In this document: positions 36,148 to 45,141 of the stretch, one piece after another
Position numbering within the stretch: position 1 is the stretch's first letter
Layout of the letters: each line of letters begins with the position of its first letter
NCBI GenBank assembly: GCA_963808315.1
Contig: CAWEFK010000002.1
Coordinates: forward strand, 257,198-321,197
Length of the DNA: 64,000 nt
Reading direction: 5' to 3'
Source of the DNA: Palsa-504 sp963808315
GTDB lineage: Bacteria; Actinomycetota; Actinomycetes; Streptosporangiales; Streptosporangiaceae
Translations under genes and position numbers: made by a program
Notes under the pieces: generated by a model
Database searches by the model: none
Told to the model about the DNA's origin: nothing
Seen by the model: only the letters and a program-made list of their open reading frames with translations

Positions 36148-37647
36148 CTACGGTCGTGGCCCGTACCCGATGCGGCGCGCCATCGCGCGGCGGCGGGCCA
36201 TCATCATCCCGGGACCCGCGTCCATCGGCAGCCCGCCGGCCGGGAGGGTCGTCGGGTCCACGTCAACGCCGAGCAGCGTGCGGGTAACGCTCTGGGCGGC
36301 GTCGAGCAGGTCGTCGAGGGCGCGGGTCAGGTGCACGCCGGTGACGGCGGGGAGCGACGGGTCGTCGTGCAGCGCCTCGAGGACGCTGCGCCTGATCAGT
36401 TCCTTCAGGAACGAGGCGGTCGTGCCGTCGGTGCGCTCGACGGCTGTCGAGGTGTCCGCCGAGGTCAGCGTCAGGGGCACGCCTCTGCCGTAGAGGGTGA
36501 GCAGCCGCTGCCTGGCCGGAGCGTCCGGCAGGTCGATCTCGACCGCGACGTCTACCCGGCCGGGACGTGCGGCGAGCGCCGGCTCAAGCAGGTCGGCTCG
36601 GTTCGTGGTGAGCAGGAACAGCAGGTCGGCGTCGGCCGCCGCGCCGTCCATCGAGTCAAGCAGGTCGAACAGAACGGGGCTTGACCGCGGTCCCATGCTC
36701 CGGTCCTCGGCCACCAGGTCGACGTCCTCAAGCACGACCACGGCGGGCTGCAGGGCCCGGGCCAGCTCGGTGACAGGTCCGACGGCGACCAGGGCCCGGC
36801 CGGTCAGCACCAGACGGGTATACCCGGTCATCTGCCCCAGAAGGTAGCGGGTGGTGTGCGTCTTGCCCGTACCGGGCGGCCCGTAGAGCAGCAGGCCTCG
36901 CTTGAGGTGCTGGCCGACGGCGAGCAGCGCGTCCCGGTGCGCCGCCACGCCGAGCGCATGCCGTTCGATCCTGTCCAGAACGACGCTGGGTAGCACGACA
37001 TCGTCGCGAGCGAGCCCGGGCGGGGCGGCGAACCCGAGGATGACATTGCCCATCGGGCCGAGCGCGACGTCGAGCATGTGGCCGCGGTAGACGTTCAGCT
37101 CGGAGCGGAGCGCGTCGAGCTCGGCCAGGACGCCCTGGGCCGTCTCGACCGGCAATCCGGCGACCTCGACCTCAAGGCCGGGATTATGCTCGCTGGGTCC
37201 CTGAACGAGCAGCGCGTAGTGGCCGCGCGCGTCCCTGACCAGAAGGACGGCTGACCTCAGGCAGCCCAAGGTCGAGCCGGGACCGTTGGGCAAGTCCGCC
37301 AGGGCGGGCGCGGCCAGCCGGACCGGCGTCATGGAGCTGGCCGCGACGAGCTGCTGCAGATTCGGCGGCTGGTGGTGCGGCGGAACGGTGATGCCGTGGA
37401 TATCGACCGTGCGGCCGGGGTACGCGCACCATGCGTCGAGTGCGGTCTGCAGGTTGACGTGCTCGAGCGGGGGCAGCTCCCGGGTCACCACGGAGTGGGC
37501 CACGCCTTCCGCGCCGAGGAAGTCGGTGATGAGGACGACGACCTCGTTGCGCTCATCGTCGCGGGTCGAGGTGTTGATCCAGTCCAGGAACGCGCGGAAC
37601 GCGCCGGCGAACTCGCGTGCCTCGGCCTCTGGCGCCGTATCCGACAT
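36148..37647 (-). CDS. AAA family ATPase with unique N-terminal domain
   Basis: 499 residues. An uncharacterised N-terminal domain (1-about 215; FRAFLDWINTSTRDDE, GRTVDIHGITVPPHHQPP) is followed by a complete AAA module: Walker A GPPGTGKTH (about 256), Walker B VVVLEDVDL (about 303), sensor 1 LLTTNRAD and arginine finger RPGRVD (about 360), then the small helical lid. The C terminus is Met/Arg rich (GMMMARRRAMARRIGYG). Likely a cytosolic remodelling ATPase; the downstream HExxH protein may be its partner. Confidence 0.85.
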   Translation of the reverse strand: MSDTAPEAEAREFAGAFRAFLDWINTSTRDDERNEVVVLITDFLGAEGVAHSVVTRELPPLEHVNLQTALDAWCAYPGRTVDIHGITVPPHHQPPNLQQLVAASSMTPVRLAAPALADLPNGPGSTLGCLRSAVLLVRDARGHYALLVQGPSEHNPGLEVEVAGLPVETAQGVLAELDALRSELNVYRGHMLDVALGPMGNVILGFAAPPGLARDDVVLPSVVLDRIERHALGVAAHRDALLAVGQHLKRGLLLYGPPGTGKTHTTRYLLGQMTGYTRLVLTGRALVAVGPVTELARALQPAVVVLEDVDLVAEDRSMGPRSSPVLFDLLDSMDGAAADADLLFLLTTNRADLLEPALAARPGRVDVAVEIDLPDAPARQRLLTLYGRGVPLTLTSADTSTAVERTDGTTASFLKELIRRSVLEALHDDPSLPAVTGVHLTRALDDLLDAAQSVTRTLLGVDVDPTTLPAGGLPMDAGPGMMMARRRAMARRIGYGPRP

Positions 37648-37777
37648 GCCGTCAGCCTAACAACGCACCCCACGCCCCAACCACGGGTTTTATCCCCCGG
37701 CGGGTTTGGGCTGCGTTCGGCGCGGTAGATCGGATCGCGTAGGCCAGGCGTTTATCCCGAGGAAAGAGGAGCATGCC

Positions 37778-37894
37778 ATGGGTGCGGCCAAGAAGGCTAA
37801 GCACGACGCTAAGGCAGTCAAGCGCAAGACCAAGAAAGATGTCGGTAAGGCCAAGCACAAGGGCAAAAAAATCAAGAAGGCCGCGAAGCATTAG
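37778..37894 (+). CDS. Lysine-rich 38-residue peptide
   Basis: MGAAKKAKHDAKAVKRKTKK, then DVGKAKHKGKKIKKAAKH: about 18 lysines in 38 residues. A perfect GAGGAGC lies six bases before the ATG. The start MGAxxKAKxxA-x-x-VK resembles the N terminus of CsbD-type stress proteins, but the CsbD core is missing. Could bind nucleic acid or membranes; function unknown. Confidence 0.6.
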   Translation: MGAAKKAKHDAKAVKRKTKKDVGKAKHKGKKIKKAAKH

Positions 37895-38041
37895 AGCAGG
37901 AATTTCTCCTCGCGGGATTTGGGTACCCACAGGTGCAGCACGCCCCCTGACAAATGCTGCGATTTCGGCCCCGGCTCCGATGTTCATGCGTGTCGGTGAC
38001 GACGGCTAGCGGACATCAGCTCCCGAGTTATGTAACATAAG

Positions 38042-39335
38042 GTGAGAGGTCAATTACAAAACGAGGGGTGGCTGGTCCGCGGGCATGGCGCTGCCGGGCT
38101 GAGGTGTGCTGCGATGACGGCCGGCCTAGCCGTCGTCGTGAGCCTGGGCGGCTGCGGGACGGGTGGGCACCCGGCGGGGCCGCCCCGCCTGGTACCGGCC
38201 GGACAGCTGCGGCAGAGCGTGGCTCGCGCTTACGCGTTCCTCGACCAGATGACGGATCGTTACGCAGCCGGATCGACCCCGCGTCTGGTCCAGAGCTTCA
38301 CCGGCGGCCCCCTGGGGCAACAGCATGTCACGACATCGCAGACCTACGACGACGCGCTGGTCATCGACGCGTTCCTGGCCGCGGGTACCGCGGCGGGACG
38401 AGCGGAAGCGGTAGCGATCGGCGACGGCTTGCTCCGGGCGCAGGCCAGCGATCCGCGGCACGACGGCCGGCTGCGCGCCGCCTACGTATCTGCCCCGCCG
38501 GGCCACGCCCCCGGCGCCGGTGCCACCGGCCTGGCCACCCTCGCGGGCAATATGGCGTGGGCGGGCCTGGCGCTGCTCCAGCTGCACGCGGCCACCGGCC
38601 GGCAGGCCTATCTCACCGGCGCGGAGGCCATCGGTAACTGGGTGCAAGCCCACTGCTACGACCGGCGCGGGCCCGGCGGTTACACCGGCGGCGAAACGGC
38701 CGCGGGGGCGGCCATCCCGTGGAAATCGACCGAGCACAACATCGACCTCTACGCGTTTTTCCGGCTGCTCGCCGCGCAGACGCGGAACCCGGCGTGGCCG
38801 GCCCGGCGCGGCGTGGGCCCGGTATTTCGTGACGGCCATGTGGGACGCCCCGCAGCGGCGGTTTTACCTGGGCACGACCGCCGACGGCTTCACCCCCAGC
38901 AACAGCGTGCTGCCCGAGGACGTCAACACCTGGTCATACCTGGCGCTGCGGGATCCGCGCTTCGCGGCCTCGGTCGGCTGGGACGTCCAGAACCTCACGG
39001 TCACCGGGCGATTCGGCGGCGTGAGCTCCTGCCGCGGCGACCGCAGCGGCGTCTGGTTCGAGGGCACCGCGCACCTGGCCGACGCGCTGGAATTCCGCGG
39101 TGAGCCAGGCGACCGCGCCCAAGCCGCCCGGTACCTGGCCGACATCTACTACGCCCAGACCCACGGGCCCGGCGCGGACGGGCGCGGGCTCATGGCCGCG
39201 TCGAGAAACGGGCTCACCGACTGCGGTGGCGGCAACTACTACACCTCGCTGCATACCGGCACCACGGCCTGGTACATCCTGGCCGCCGATGAGATCAACC
39301 CGTTCACCCTGATCCCTGCCGCAGCTCACCGCTGA
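38042..39335 (+). CDS. Lipoprotein with six-hairpin-glycosidase-like fold, one frameshift
   Basis: About 430 residues. An N-terminal signal with lipobox SLGGC (Cys near residue 38) anchors it outside the membrane. The body shows helical-hairpin repeats: AYAFLDQMTDRYAAGSTPRLVQSF, YDDALVIDAFLAAG, NMAWAGLALLQLHAATGRQAYL, TEHNIDLYAFFRLLA. After a break near 38810 it goes on with WARYFVTAMWD, LPEDVNTWSYLAL, VWFEGTAHLADALEF and GGNYYTSLHTGTTAW. The layout recalls glycoside hydrolases with an (alpha/alpha)6 barrel; activity is uncertain. It lies next to another lipoprotein gene on the same strand. Confidence 0.7.
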
Positions 39336-39455
39336 TCCCGCCATCAGCTCGCCGGTGAGCGCAACCGACTGCTTAGCGGGAACGGCGGGGTGAGTTACTC
39401 GTTATAGGGCGTGAAGGAGTTTTCGGCGGGGCGGCGGATCGTCTCGGAGGTTCGG

Positions 39456-40640
39456 GTGAAGTTCAAGACAGCCGCGGCACTGACGGCCGCCGCGCTGTGC
39501 GCCGCCGCCGTCTCGTGCTCGTCCGGATCGGCCGGGATCGGCCGGATCGGCCGAGACAGCGAGTACGCAGGTGCCTCCGGTCACGGTGCTGACCAAGGGC
39601 GCGGACAACGGCAACGGCGACATCTTCCTGGGCCCGCAAGGCGGCAGTACGGCACCGGCCCGGAGATCGTCAGCGTCACCGGTAAGGTGCTCTGGTTCCA
39701 CCGGCTGCCGGCGGGCGCGTTCGCCACCGACTTCCGCACCCAGAACCTATCTGGGCAAGCCGGTGCTGACCTGGTTCCAGAGCGGCGGTACCGGCGGCGA
39801 GGGCGTCATCTACAACGCCCGCTACCAGCAGATCGCCACCGTCAATCCGGCGAACGGGTACGCATCCGACTTCCACGAGTTCCTGATCACGCCGTGGAAC
39901 ACCGCGTTGATCCTCGCGGACAAGCCCGGCACCGCCAACCTGACCTCGCTCGGCCTGTCCGCGCACCAGCCGGTCGTGGACGGCGTCGTGCAGGAGATCG
40001 ACATCAAGACCGGCAAGCTGCTGTTCCAGTGGGTGAGCTCGGACCACGTGCCGTACAGCGACAGCCACGCGCCGATGGGGCAGCCGGGCCAGCCATGGGA
40101 CTGGTCCACATCAACGCCGTGCACCTGGACACCAACGGCAACTTGCTGATCAGCTCGCGCTTCACCTGGACCATCTACAAGGTGAACCTGCGCACCGGCG
40201 CGATGATGTGGCAGCTCGGCGGCAAGCACAGCACGTTCACCCTCAAGGCCGCGCCCGGCCAGAAGCTGGACCGGGCCGGCGAGATCTTCGCGTTCCAGCA
40301 CGACCCCGAGGGGCTAGGCGGCAACGTGTACACCGTCTTCGACGACGAGTCCGACGGGCACTCGGCCCTGTACTCCTCCAGCCGCGCGGTCACGATCAGC
40401 CTGGACCTGGCCGTCCGCACGGCGACGCTGATCAAGTCCGTGAACCAGCCGGAGGGCCTGACGGCGGGCGCGACCGGCAACGCGCAGACGACCAGGAACG
40501 GGGACCTGTTCGTCAGCTGGGGCGGCCTGTCGTACTTTTCCGAGTTCAGCCCGTCAGGAAAGCTGCTGTTCAACACCAAGCTCCCCGACATTGTGGGCAC
40601 CTACCGCGCCTACCGGCTGCCGTGGAACCCGGGCCGCTAG
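39456..40640 (+). CDS. Arylsulfotransferase (ASST)-like lipoprotein, four frameshifts
   Basis: About 395 residues. GTG at 39456 with GGAGG upstream; signal VKFKTAAALTAAALCAAAV and lipobox-like VSC. The rest fits the Asst/PQQ-like propeller family: GADNGNGDIFLGPQGG, GKVLWFHRLPAGAFATDF, YLGKPVLTWFQSGGTGGEG, DFHEFLITPWNTALI, DIKTGKLLFQWVSSDHV, HINAVHLDTNGNLLISSR and FQHDPEGLGGNVYTVFDDE. Breaks lie near 39555, 39655, 39750 and 40095. A GGATCGGCC run at 39525-39556 may have caused the first. The family moves sulfate between phenols or simply shares the propeller. Confidence 0.75.
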   Translation: MKFKTAAALTAAALCAAAVSCSSGSAGIGRIGRDSEYAGASGHGADQGRGQRQRRHLPGPARRQYGTGPEIVSVTGKVLWFHRLPAGAFATDFRTQNLSGQAGADLVPERRYRRRGRHLQRPLPADRHRQSGERVRIRLPRVPDHAVEHRVDPRGQARHRQPDLARPVRAPAGRGRRRAGDRHQDRQAAVPVGELGPRAVQRQPRADGAAGPAMGLVHINAVHLDTNGNLLISSRFTWTIYKVNLRTGAMMWQLGGKHSTFTLKAAPGQKLDRAGEIFAFQHDPEGLGGNVYTVFDDESDGHSALYSSSRAVTISLDLAVRTATLIKSVNQPEGLTAGATGNAQTTRNGDLFVSWGGLSYFSEFSPSGKLLFNTKLPDIVGTYRAYRLPWNPGR

Positions 40641-40641
40641 C

Positions 40642-40686
40642 CTGCCGCCATCCGCGAGGCTGCCGCCATCCGCGAGGCTGCCGCGA
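40642..40686. repeat. 18-base tandem repeat, two and a half units
   Basis: CTGCCGCCATCCGCGAGG at 40642-40659 and 40660-40677 plus a partial third unit, directly after the ASST gene stop and abutting the dispersed repeat. Confidence 0.8.
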
Positions 40687-40857
40687 ACCCCACCCGCCTC
40701 GTCCGGCACACCCGTGCTGGGGCGCTCCCGCTCTGAGCAACACCGATGGTCCAACGTAGTTGCCCCCGCAACACCAATGGTCCTTCGATGTGGGTCAGGT
40801 GCGTGGTTCCGACCCGGCGAAACCGCTGGAAGCCGGGACGAACAGCACCTGACATGG
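40681..40857 (+). repeat. Dispersed intergenic repeat, copy A
   Basis: Contains CACCCGCCTCG, CACACCCGTGCTGGGG, GCTCCCGCTCT, then the pair CACCGATGGTCC and CACCAATGGTCC about 32 bases apart, GTGGGTCAGGT and a 3' part GACCCGGCGAAACCGCTGGA. The last part matches only copy B. It fills most of the 337-base gap between the ASST and acetyltransferase genes, where no gene is seen. Confidence 0.75.
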
Positions 40858-40977
40858 CGCTGGCCAGTTAATCGACACGACCGATCCCGCCGAAGCCCAC
40901 CCCCCATCTCCGCGCTCAATCCAGCCATCGCGGCAGGTCCCGGCGGCTTCGGTTCGGTGGCCAGGAGTTGCGCTAGC

Positions 40978-41565
40978 GTGGAAGCCGTGCGCTCGACGGC
41001 AATCCAGCCTCCGGTTGTCCCCCTGACCGATGGCGTGGTCTCTCTCCGGTATCGCCGCGCCACGGATCTGGATGCGATCTCCGCCGCGAGCCATGATCCC
41101 GAGACCCGGCGCTGGCTCAGTGACCCGCCGATGGATGACGAGGCCAGGGCCGCGAGCATGGCGCGGGTGGCAGAGGCCTTCGGGACCGGGCGCTCGGCTC
41201 CGCTCGTGATCGCGGACCGGACGACTGACCAGCCGATCGGCTTGATCAACGTGCAGTTCCGTGATGACCAGGTGGCAACGATCGCCTACTCCGTCTTTCC
41301 CGGGCACCGGGGCCAGGGCGTGGCGCCGCGCGCGGTGCGGCTGGCGGCGAGCTGGGCCTTCTCTCACCTCGGGCTCACCGAGCTCCTACTCGAAATCGAC
41401 CCTGAGAACATCGCGTCAGTCAGGGTCGCGCAGAAGTGCGGGTTTACCCCGGCCGGCCGCGGCCTGGACCGGGAGCGGGGCGTAGACGGCAGCACCGGCA
41501 AGGTTGTCTTCGCCATCCGCAGGGGTGAGACGAGGCCGGGCAGCGACCCCGGTTGTAGCGGCTGA
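40978..41565 (+). CDS. GNAT family N-acetyltransferase (RimJ/RimL-type)
   Basis: About 195 residues from the GTG at 40978 (GGAG upstream). RimL-like pattern: LTDGVVSLRYRRATDLDAI, DPETRRWLSDPP, AYSVFPGHRGQGVAPRAVRL (acetyl-CoA pyrophosphate loop with GxGxA-like spacing) and LLLEIDPENIASVRVAQKCGF. It acetylates an amino group on an unknown protein or small molecule. The open frame reaches further upstream into the dispersed repeat, without support. Confidence 0.88.
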   Translation: MEAVRSTAIQPPVVPLTDGVVSLRYRRATDLDAISAASHDPETRRWLSDPPMDDEARAASMARVAEAFGTGRSAPLVIADRTTDQPIGLINVQFRDDQVATIAYSVFPGHRGQGVAPRAVRLAASWAFSHLGLTELLLEIDPENIASVRVAQKCGFTPAGRGLDRERGVDGSTGKVVFAIRRGETRPGSDPGCSG

Positions 41566-41579
41566 AAGCCTGGCGGTCA

Positions 41580-41612
41580 TGGCGGGGCTGAGATTCGAAC
41601 GTGCGCCCTACC
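41580..41612 (-). other. tRNA 3'-end-like fragment, possible attachment-site remnant
   Basis: On the minus strand this reads ...GCACGTTCGAATCTCAGCCCCGCCA, which has a T-loop (TTCGAAT), an acceptor-like end and an encoded CCA. The T stem does not pair well and no tRNA body lies upstream, so it is not a working tRNA; fragments like this are left by integration of elements at tRNA genes. Confidence 0.3.
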
Positions 41613-41739
41613 CATAGGTTTCTCCAGCGCGGGCGGCCCGGCCAGCGCTGGTATCCGAAGGCGGTGCGGTGGCCGGTCGCCTGCGGGTCGGCCGAAATTG
41701 ACTGGGGCTAGCCAGGGCGCGGGTCCTACGATCGGACGC

Positions 41740-44148
41740 ATGCCGAGCTATGAGCCAGTTGAACTAGCTGCTGCGTGCAACGCGGGTCTGAGCGTTCTCG
41801 GCGATGAGCTCGGCGATGAGGCGGGCGATGTTCCGCTCGGGCGGGTGGACCTGCGCGGCCTGCCGTTCCTGATCGGGTCGGAGTCGCCGTCCCAGGAGCG
41901 GTGCTTCCTGTTGCCGGACGTCCCGGTACCGATCGAAATCGGCCGGCTAGCGCGCCGGGTGATCGTCGCGCACCGGCTGCTCGAGCCGGGCGCGCCAGCC
42001 GGGCACGCGGTCGGGCAGACCGTCGCGGAGTATGCGTTTCACCTGGCTGGCGGCGAAGTCGTCACGGCCCCTATCCGGAGCGGTTCGAAATCCAGGTGGT
42101 ACCGCCGGTGTGGGGTCAGCTGCCGTTCCTCGCCGTCACCGACACCAGCGACCGCAACCGGCCGCGTCTGGCGGGCAGCTGGGATGAGTCCGGGGTTCGC
42201 CTGACGGAGCACGCCATGGGATGGCCCGCCGGATACTACCTGTGGTGCTGGGAAAATCCTCACCCGGAACGCGCCATCGACCGGATCGAGATCATCCCGC
42301 GCGGCACCCGGTTTATCGTGGCCGGCATCACGACCAGCAACGCCGATGAGCACCCGTTCGTCCGCGCGCCGGCCCGCCCGGTGCGGCTGGTGATCAAGGA
42401 CGGGCGCGACGGCGCCCTCGATATCGACGTGGACCGGGGTGTCGCCACCTATCCGCAGCCGCTGTCCGGGGAGGACGACCGGGCGGGCTGGGGAGCGACC
42501 GAGGGAACGTCCGCCTACTCATCGATCGCGGCGCTCCCGTCGGCCACCGTCACGGTCCGGCGCGGCGAGGACGAACTCGGCCGGGCGCGCTGGGGCGACG
42601 TGGAACGCGACGGGCGGGCTGAGGCCGGCCAGGTCTCGCTCGAGCTGGTCGAAAGCGGCCGCAACTAGGTGCATGTCAGCGTGGTCGACGACGCGACCGG
42701 GCGGCCGGTGCCGTGCCGGGTCCATTTCCGCTCGGCGGCGGGGATTCCCTACCAGCCGCACGGCCACCACAATCACGTCACGCAAAATCTCGGCAGCTGG
42801 CATTACGACGTTGGCGGTGACGTCCGCCTCGGCCAGCGCAGCTACGCATATATCGACGGCACCTGCCAGGGCTGGCTGCCCCGGGGCGACGTCGTGGTGG
42901 ACGTCGCCCGCGGGTTCGAATACGAGCCGCTCCGGCAGACCGTGCGGATCGAGCCGGGTCAGCGAGACCTGACGCTGCGGATCAGGCGCCTCGCCGACAT
43001 GGCCGCGGAAGGATGGTGGTCGGGCGACTCGCACGTGCACTTCCTGTCAACCCCTGGCGCTCAGCTCGAGCAGCGGGGCGAAGACCTGCGTGTCGTCAAT
43101 TTGCTGCAGACGCAGTGGGGCGCGCTGTTCACCAACACCGAGGATTTTTCCGGGCGGCCCAGCGTCGTCGACGGCGGTGCCTACATAACGTATGTCGGCC
43201 AGGAAAACCGGCAGCACATGCTCGGGCACGCGGTCCTGTGGGGGCTGAAAGAACCGGTCATGCCGTGGTGCAGCGACGGTCCCGACGAGGCCGAGCTCGG
43301 CGGCCCGCTAGACGCGACGCTGAGCGACTGGGCCGACCGGACGCACGCCCAGGGCGGCACCGTCGTCGCCGCGCATTTCCCGAATCCGAACGGCGAGCCG
43401 GCTGTCCTCGTCGCGACCGGCCGCGCCGACGCCGTCGAGATGCTGGCCCAATCCGACGACGCGATGCTCGAGTACTACCGGTACCTGAACAGCGGCTACC
43501 GGCTGCCCCTCGTCGGCGGCACGGACAAGATGTCGAGCGCCGTGCCGGTTGGTCTCTATCGCACGTACGCGCGGCTGGATGAGGATTTCAGCTATGAGGC
43601 CTGGTGCCGGGCGGTACGGGCGGCCCGCACGTTCCTATCCGGCGGCCCGCTGCTGACGCTCTCGGCCGACGGCCGCGAGCCAGGCGGCACCGTCGAGCTT
43701 TCCGGGCCGGGACGATCAGCGTCCAGGCCGAGGTGCGCAGCATTTTCCCGCTTCGCTGCCTCGAAGTCGTGCGGAACGGCGAGGTCGTAGCCAGGGCGGA
43801 AGCCAACGGAGGACGGCAGGCCGGAATCAGCGAGGAGGTGCGGATCGACGGGAACTCGTGGCTAGCCTGCCGAGCGTTCGGCGCCGATTACCATCTCGAT
43901 GAATGGGGTCGCCGGGTTTTCGCGCACACCTCGCCGGTCTACGTGGCCTGCGGCGGTGACTGGAGGATGACCGACGCTGAGGGCATCCGCTATCTCTGGA
44001 CACTTGTCGAGGGCGCCCGTGATTACGTGCGGCACACCGCGGTCCGGAGAACCGACCAGCTCACCACGCACGATCACGGTGAGGCCGACCACCTCGCCTG
44101 GCTGGAGCGGCCGTTCGCCGAGGCCTGCGCGCGCTGGACGCGCGCGGC
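41740..44148 (+). pseudogene. CehA/McbA family metallohydrolase, interrupted by an amber codon and two frameshifts
   Basis: A protein of about 800 residues. It starts PSYEPVELAAACNAGLSVLG. After a break near 42073 it continues as QVVPPVWGQLPFLAVTDTSD and PAGYYLWCWENPHPERAID. A TAG at 42666 then stands between SGRN and VHVSVVDDATGRPVPC, where homologous reading would give Trp. The PHP-type hydrolase part has GDSHVHFLS (metal ligands), VGQENRQHMLGHAV and HAQGGTVVAAHFPNPNGEP. After a break near 43706, ISVQAEVRSIFPLRCLEVVRN and QLTTHDHGEADHLAWLERPF end it. Then it runs in frame into an acyl-CoA synthetase fragment. The family includes carbaryl hydrolase; substrate here unknown. Confidence 0.7.
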
Positions 44149-44570
44149 CATGAGCAATAACGGCTACCTCTACATCATTGACCGCAAGAAAGACCTGATC
44201 ATCAGCGGCGGCCAGAATATCGTGAGCAAGGGGATCGAGGACGCGCTCTACGAGTCCCGGGGGTGCTTGAAGCGGCCGCGATCGGCGTTCCCGGCGCCGA
44301 GTGGGCGAGCGAGTACACGCGTTCGTGTCGTTCGCCGACGGGCACGCGTCCGAGGCCGCTGAACTGCAGGCCTTTCTCGCCGAACGACTGGCGTCATTCA
44401 AGCGCCAGAAAGCGATCGACATCGTACCGGCTCTGCCCGAGAACCCGGTCGGGAAGATCGCCAAATCCCAGCTGCGCGAGCCTTTCTGGCAGGAGACGGG
44501 CCGGAAGGTATTTAGCCACGGCCACCCGTTCAGCTATTGGCCGGTTATGGCCTTCTCCCGGGCGAGCTAG
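44149..44570 (+). pseudogene. 3' fragment of an acyl-CoA synthetase (AMP-binding enzyme C-terminal domain)
   Basis: About 140 codons: GYLYIIDRKKDLIISGGQNI is the A8 motif of the adenylating superfamily, then EAAAIGVPGAEW, VHAFVSFADGHASEAAELQ and the A10 lysine region NPVGKIAKSQL. Single-base breaks occur near 44260 (CCC for CCCC) and 44300 (TGGGC for TGGGGC). The large N-terminal adenylation domain is absent: the metallohydrolase gene directly precedes it in frame. This is a truncated gene left after a deletion or recombination near 44150. Confidence 0.75.
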
Positions 44571-44634
44571 TGCGTTAGCAGCCCTGCGTCCGTCTGGTTA
44601 CCGGTGGGTAAGGCGCCCGGTGAAGGGTCAGCAT

Positions 44635-44810
44635 CCCGTGAACACCACCCGCCTCGCCTGACCCACCCGTGCCAGGCACTCCCGCTCTGGAGCGACACCG
44701 ATGGTCCATCGCGGTTGCCCAAGCAACACCTATGGTCTTCGATGTGGGTCAGGTTCGGGGTTATCCCCCGGCGAAGCTGTTTGGAAGCGGGGCGAGCGTT
44801 ACCCGACACG
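44635..44810 (+). repeat. Dispersed intergenic repeat, copy B
   Basis: Matches copy A over its length: CACCACCCGCCTCG, CCACCCGTGCCAGG, ACTCCCGCTCT, CACCGATGGTCC, GTTGCCCAAGCAAC (a five-pair hairpin), CACCTATGGTC, GTGGGTCAGGTTCGGGGTTA and the 3' part CCCCCGGCGAAGCTGTTTGG. The rest of the 571-base gap up to the binding-protein gene holds only the tandem repeat and promoter region below. Confidence 0.75.
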
Positions 44811-44834
44811 CACGAGTGAAGCAAGTGGCGAGCT

Positions 44835-44884
44835 AGGTGAACAGGGCTGGGTGAGCAGGGCTGGGTGAGCAGGGCTGGGTGGCC
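44835..44884. repeat. 14-base tandem repeat, about three and a half units
   Basis: GGTGAGCAGGGCTG (first unit GGTGAACAGGGCTG) repeats head to tail. No coding or CRISPR character. Confidence 0.8.
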
Positions 44885-45045
44885 TGGTTGACGGTGCGAA
44901 GTGGGCGCCGAAGCCCGCGGTGATGAGCGTGTCGGTGCCGGGGTACGGAGGGGTTTGGCGTGGACGCGTTCGTCGGCGACGGCCTGGCTGACCCGGGACG
45001 GCGCGGTGATCGCGCCTCCGAGGCAAACGCGATGGCCGGAAACGC

Positions 45046-45090
45046 TTGACGAAAATATGTAAGTACGGTGAACTAACAAAATATTTCCGC
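45046..45090 (+). promoter_or_regulatory. Probable promoter/operator of the amino-sugar operon
   Basis: An AT-rich island in GC-rich DNA: TTGACG at 45046-45051 could be a -35 box, and AAAATAT at 45053-45059 recurs as AAAATATTT at 45078-45086, around GTAAGTACGGTGAACTAAC. ROK regulators often bind such AT-rich repeats, and the operon encodes one. The exact boxes are uncertain. Confidence 0.35.
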
Positions 45091-45141
45091 TCGGGCGGTC
45101 GCTGTCAGATGGCCCGGATCATGGCACAGAGAAGAGACGTG

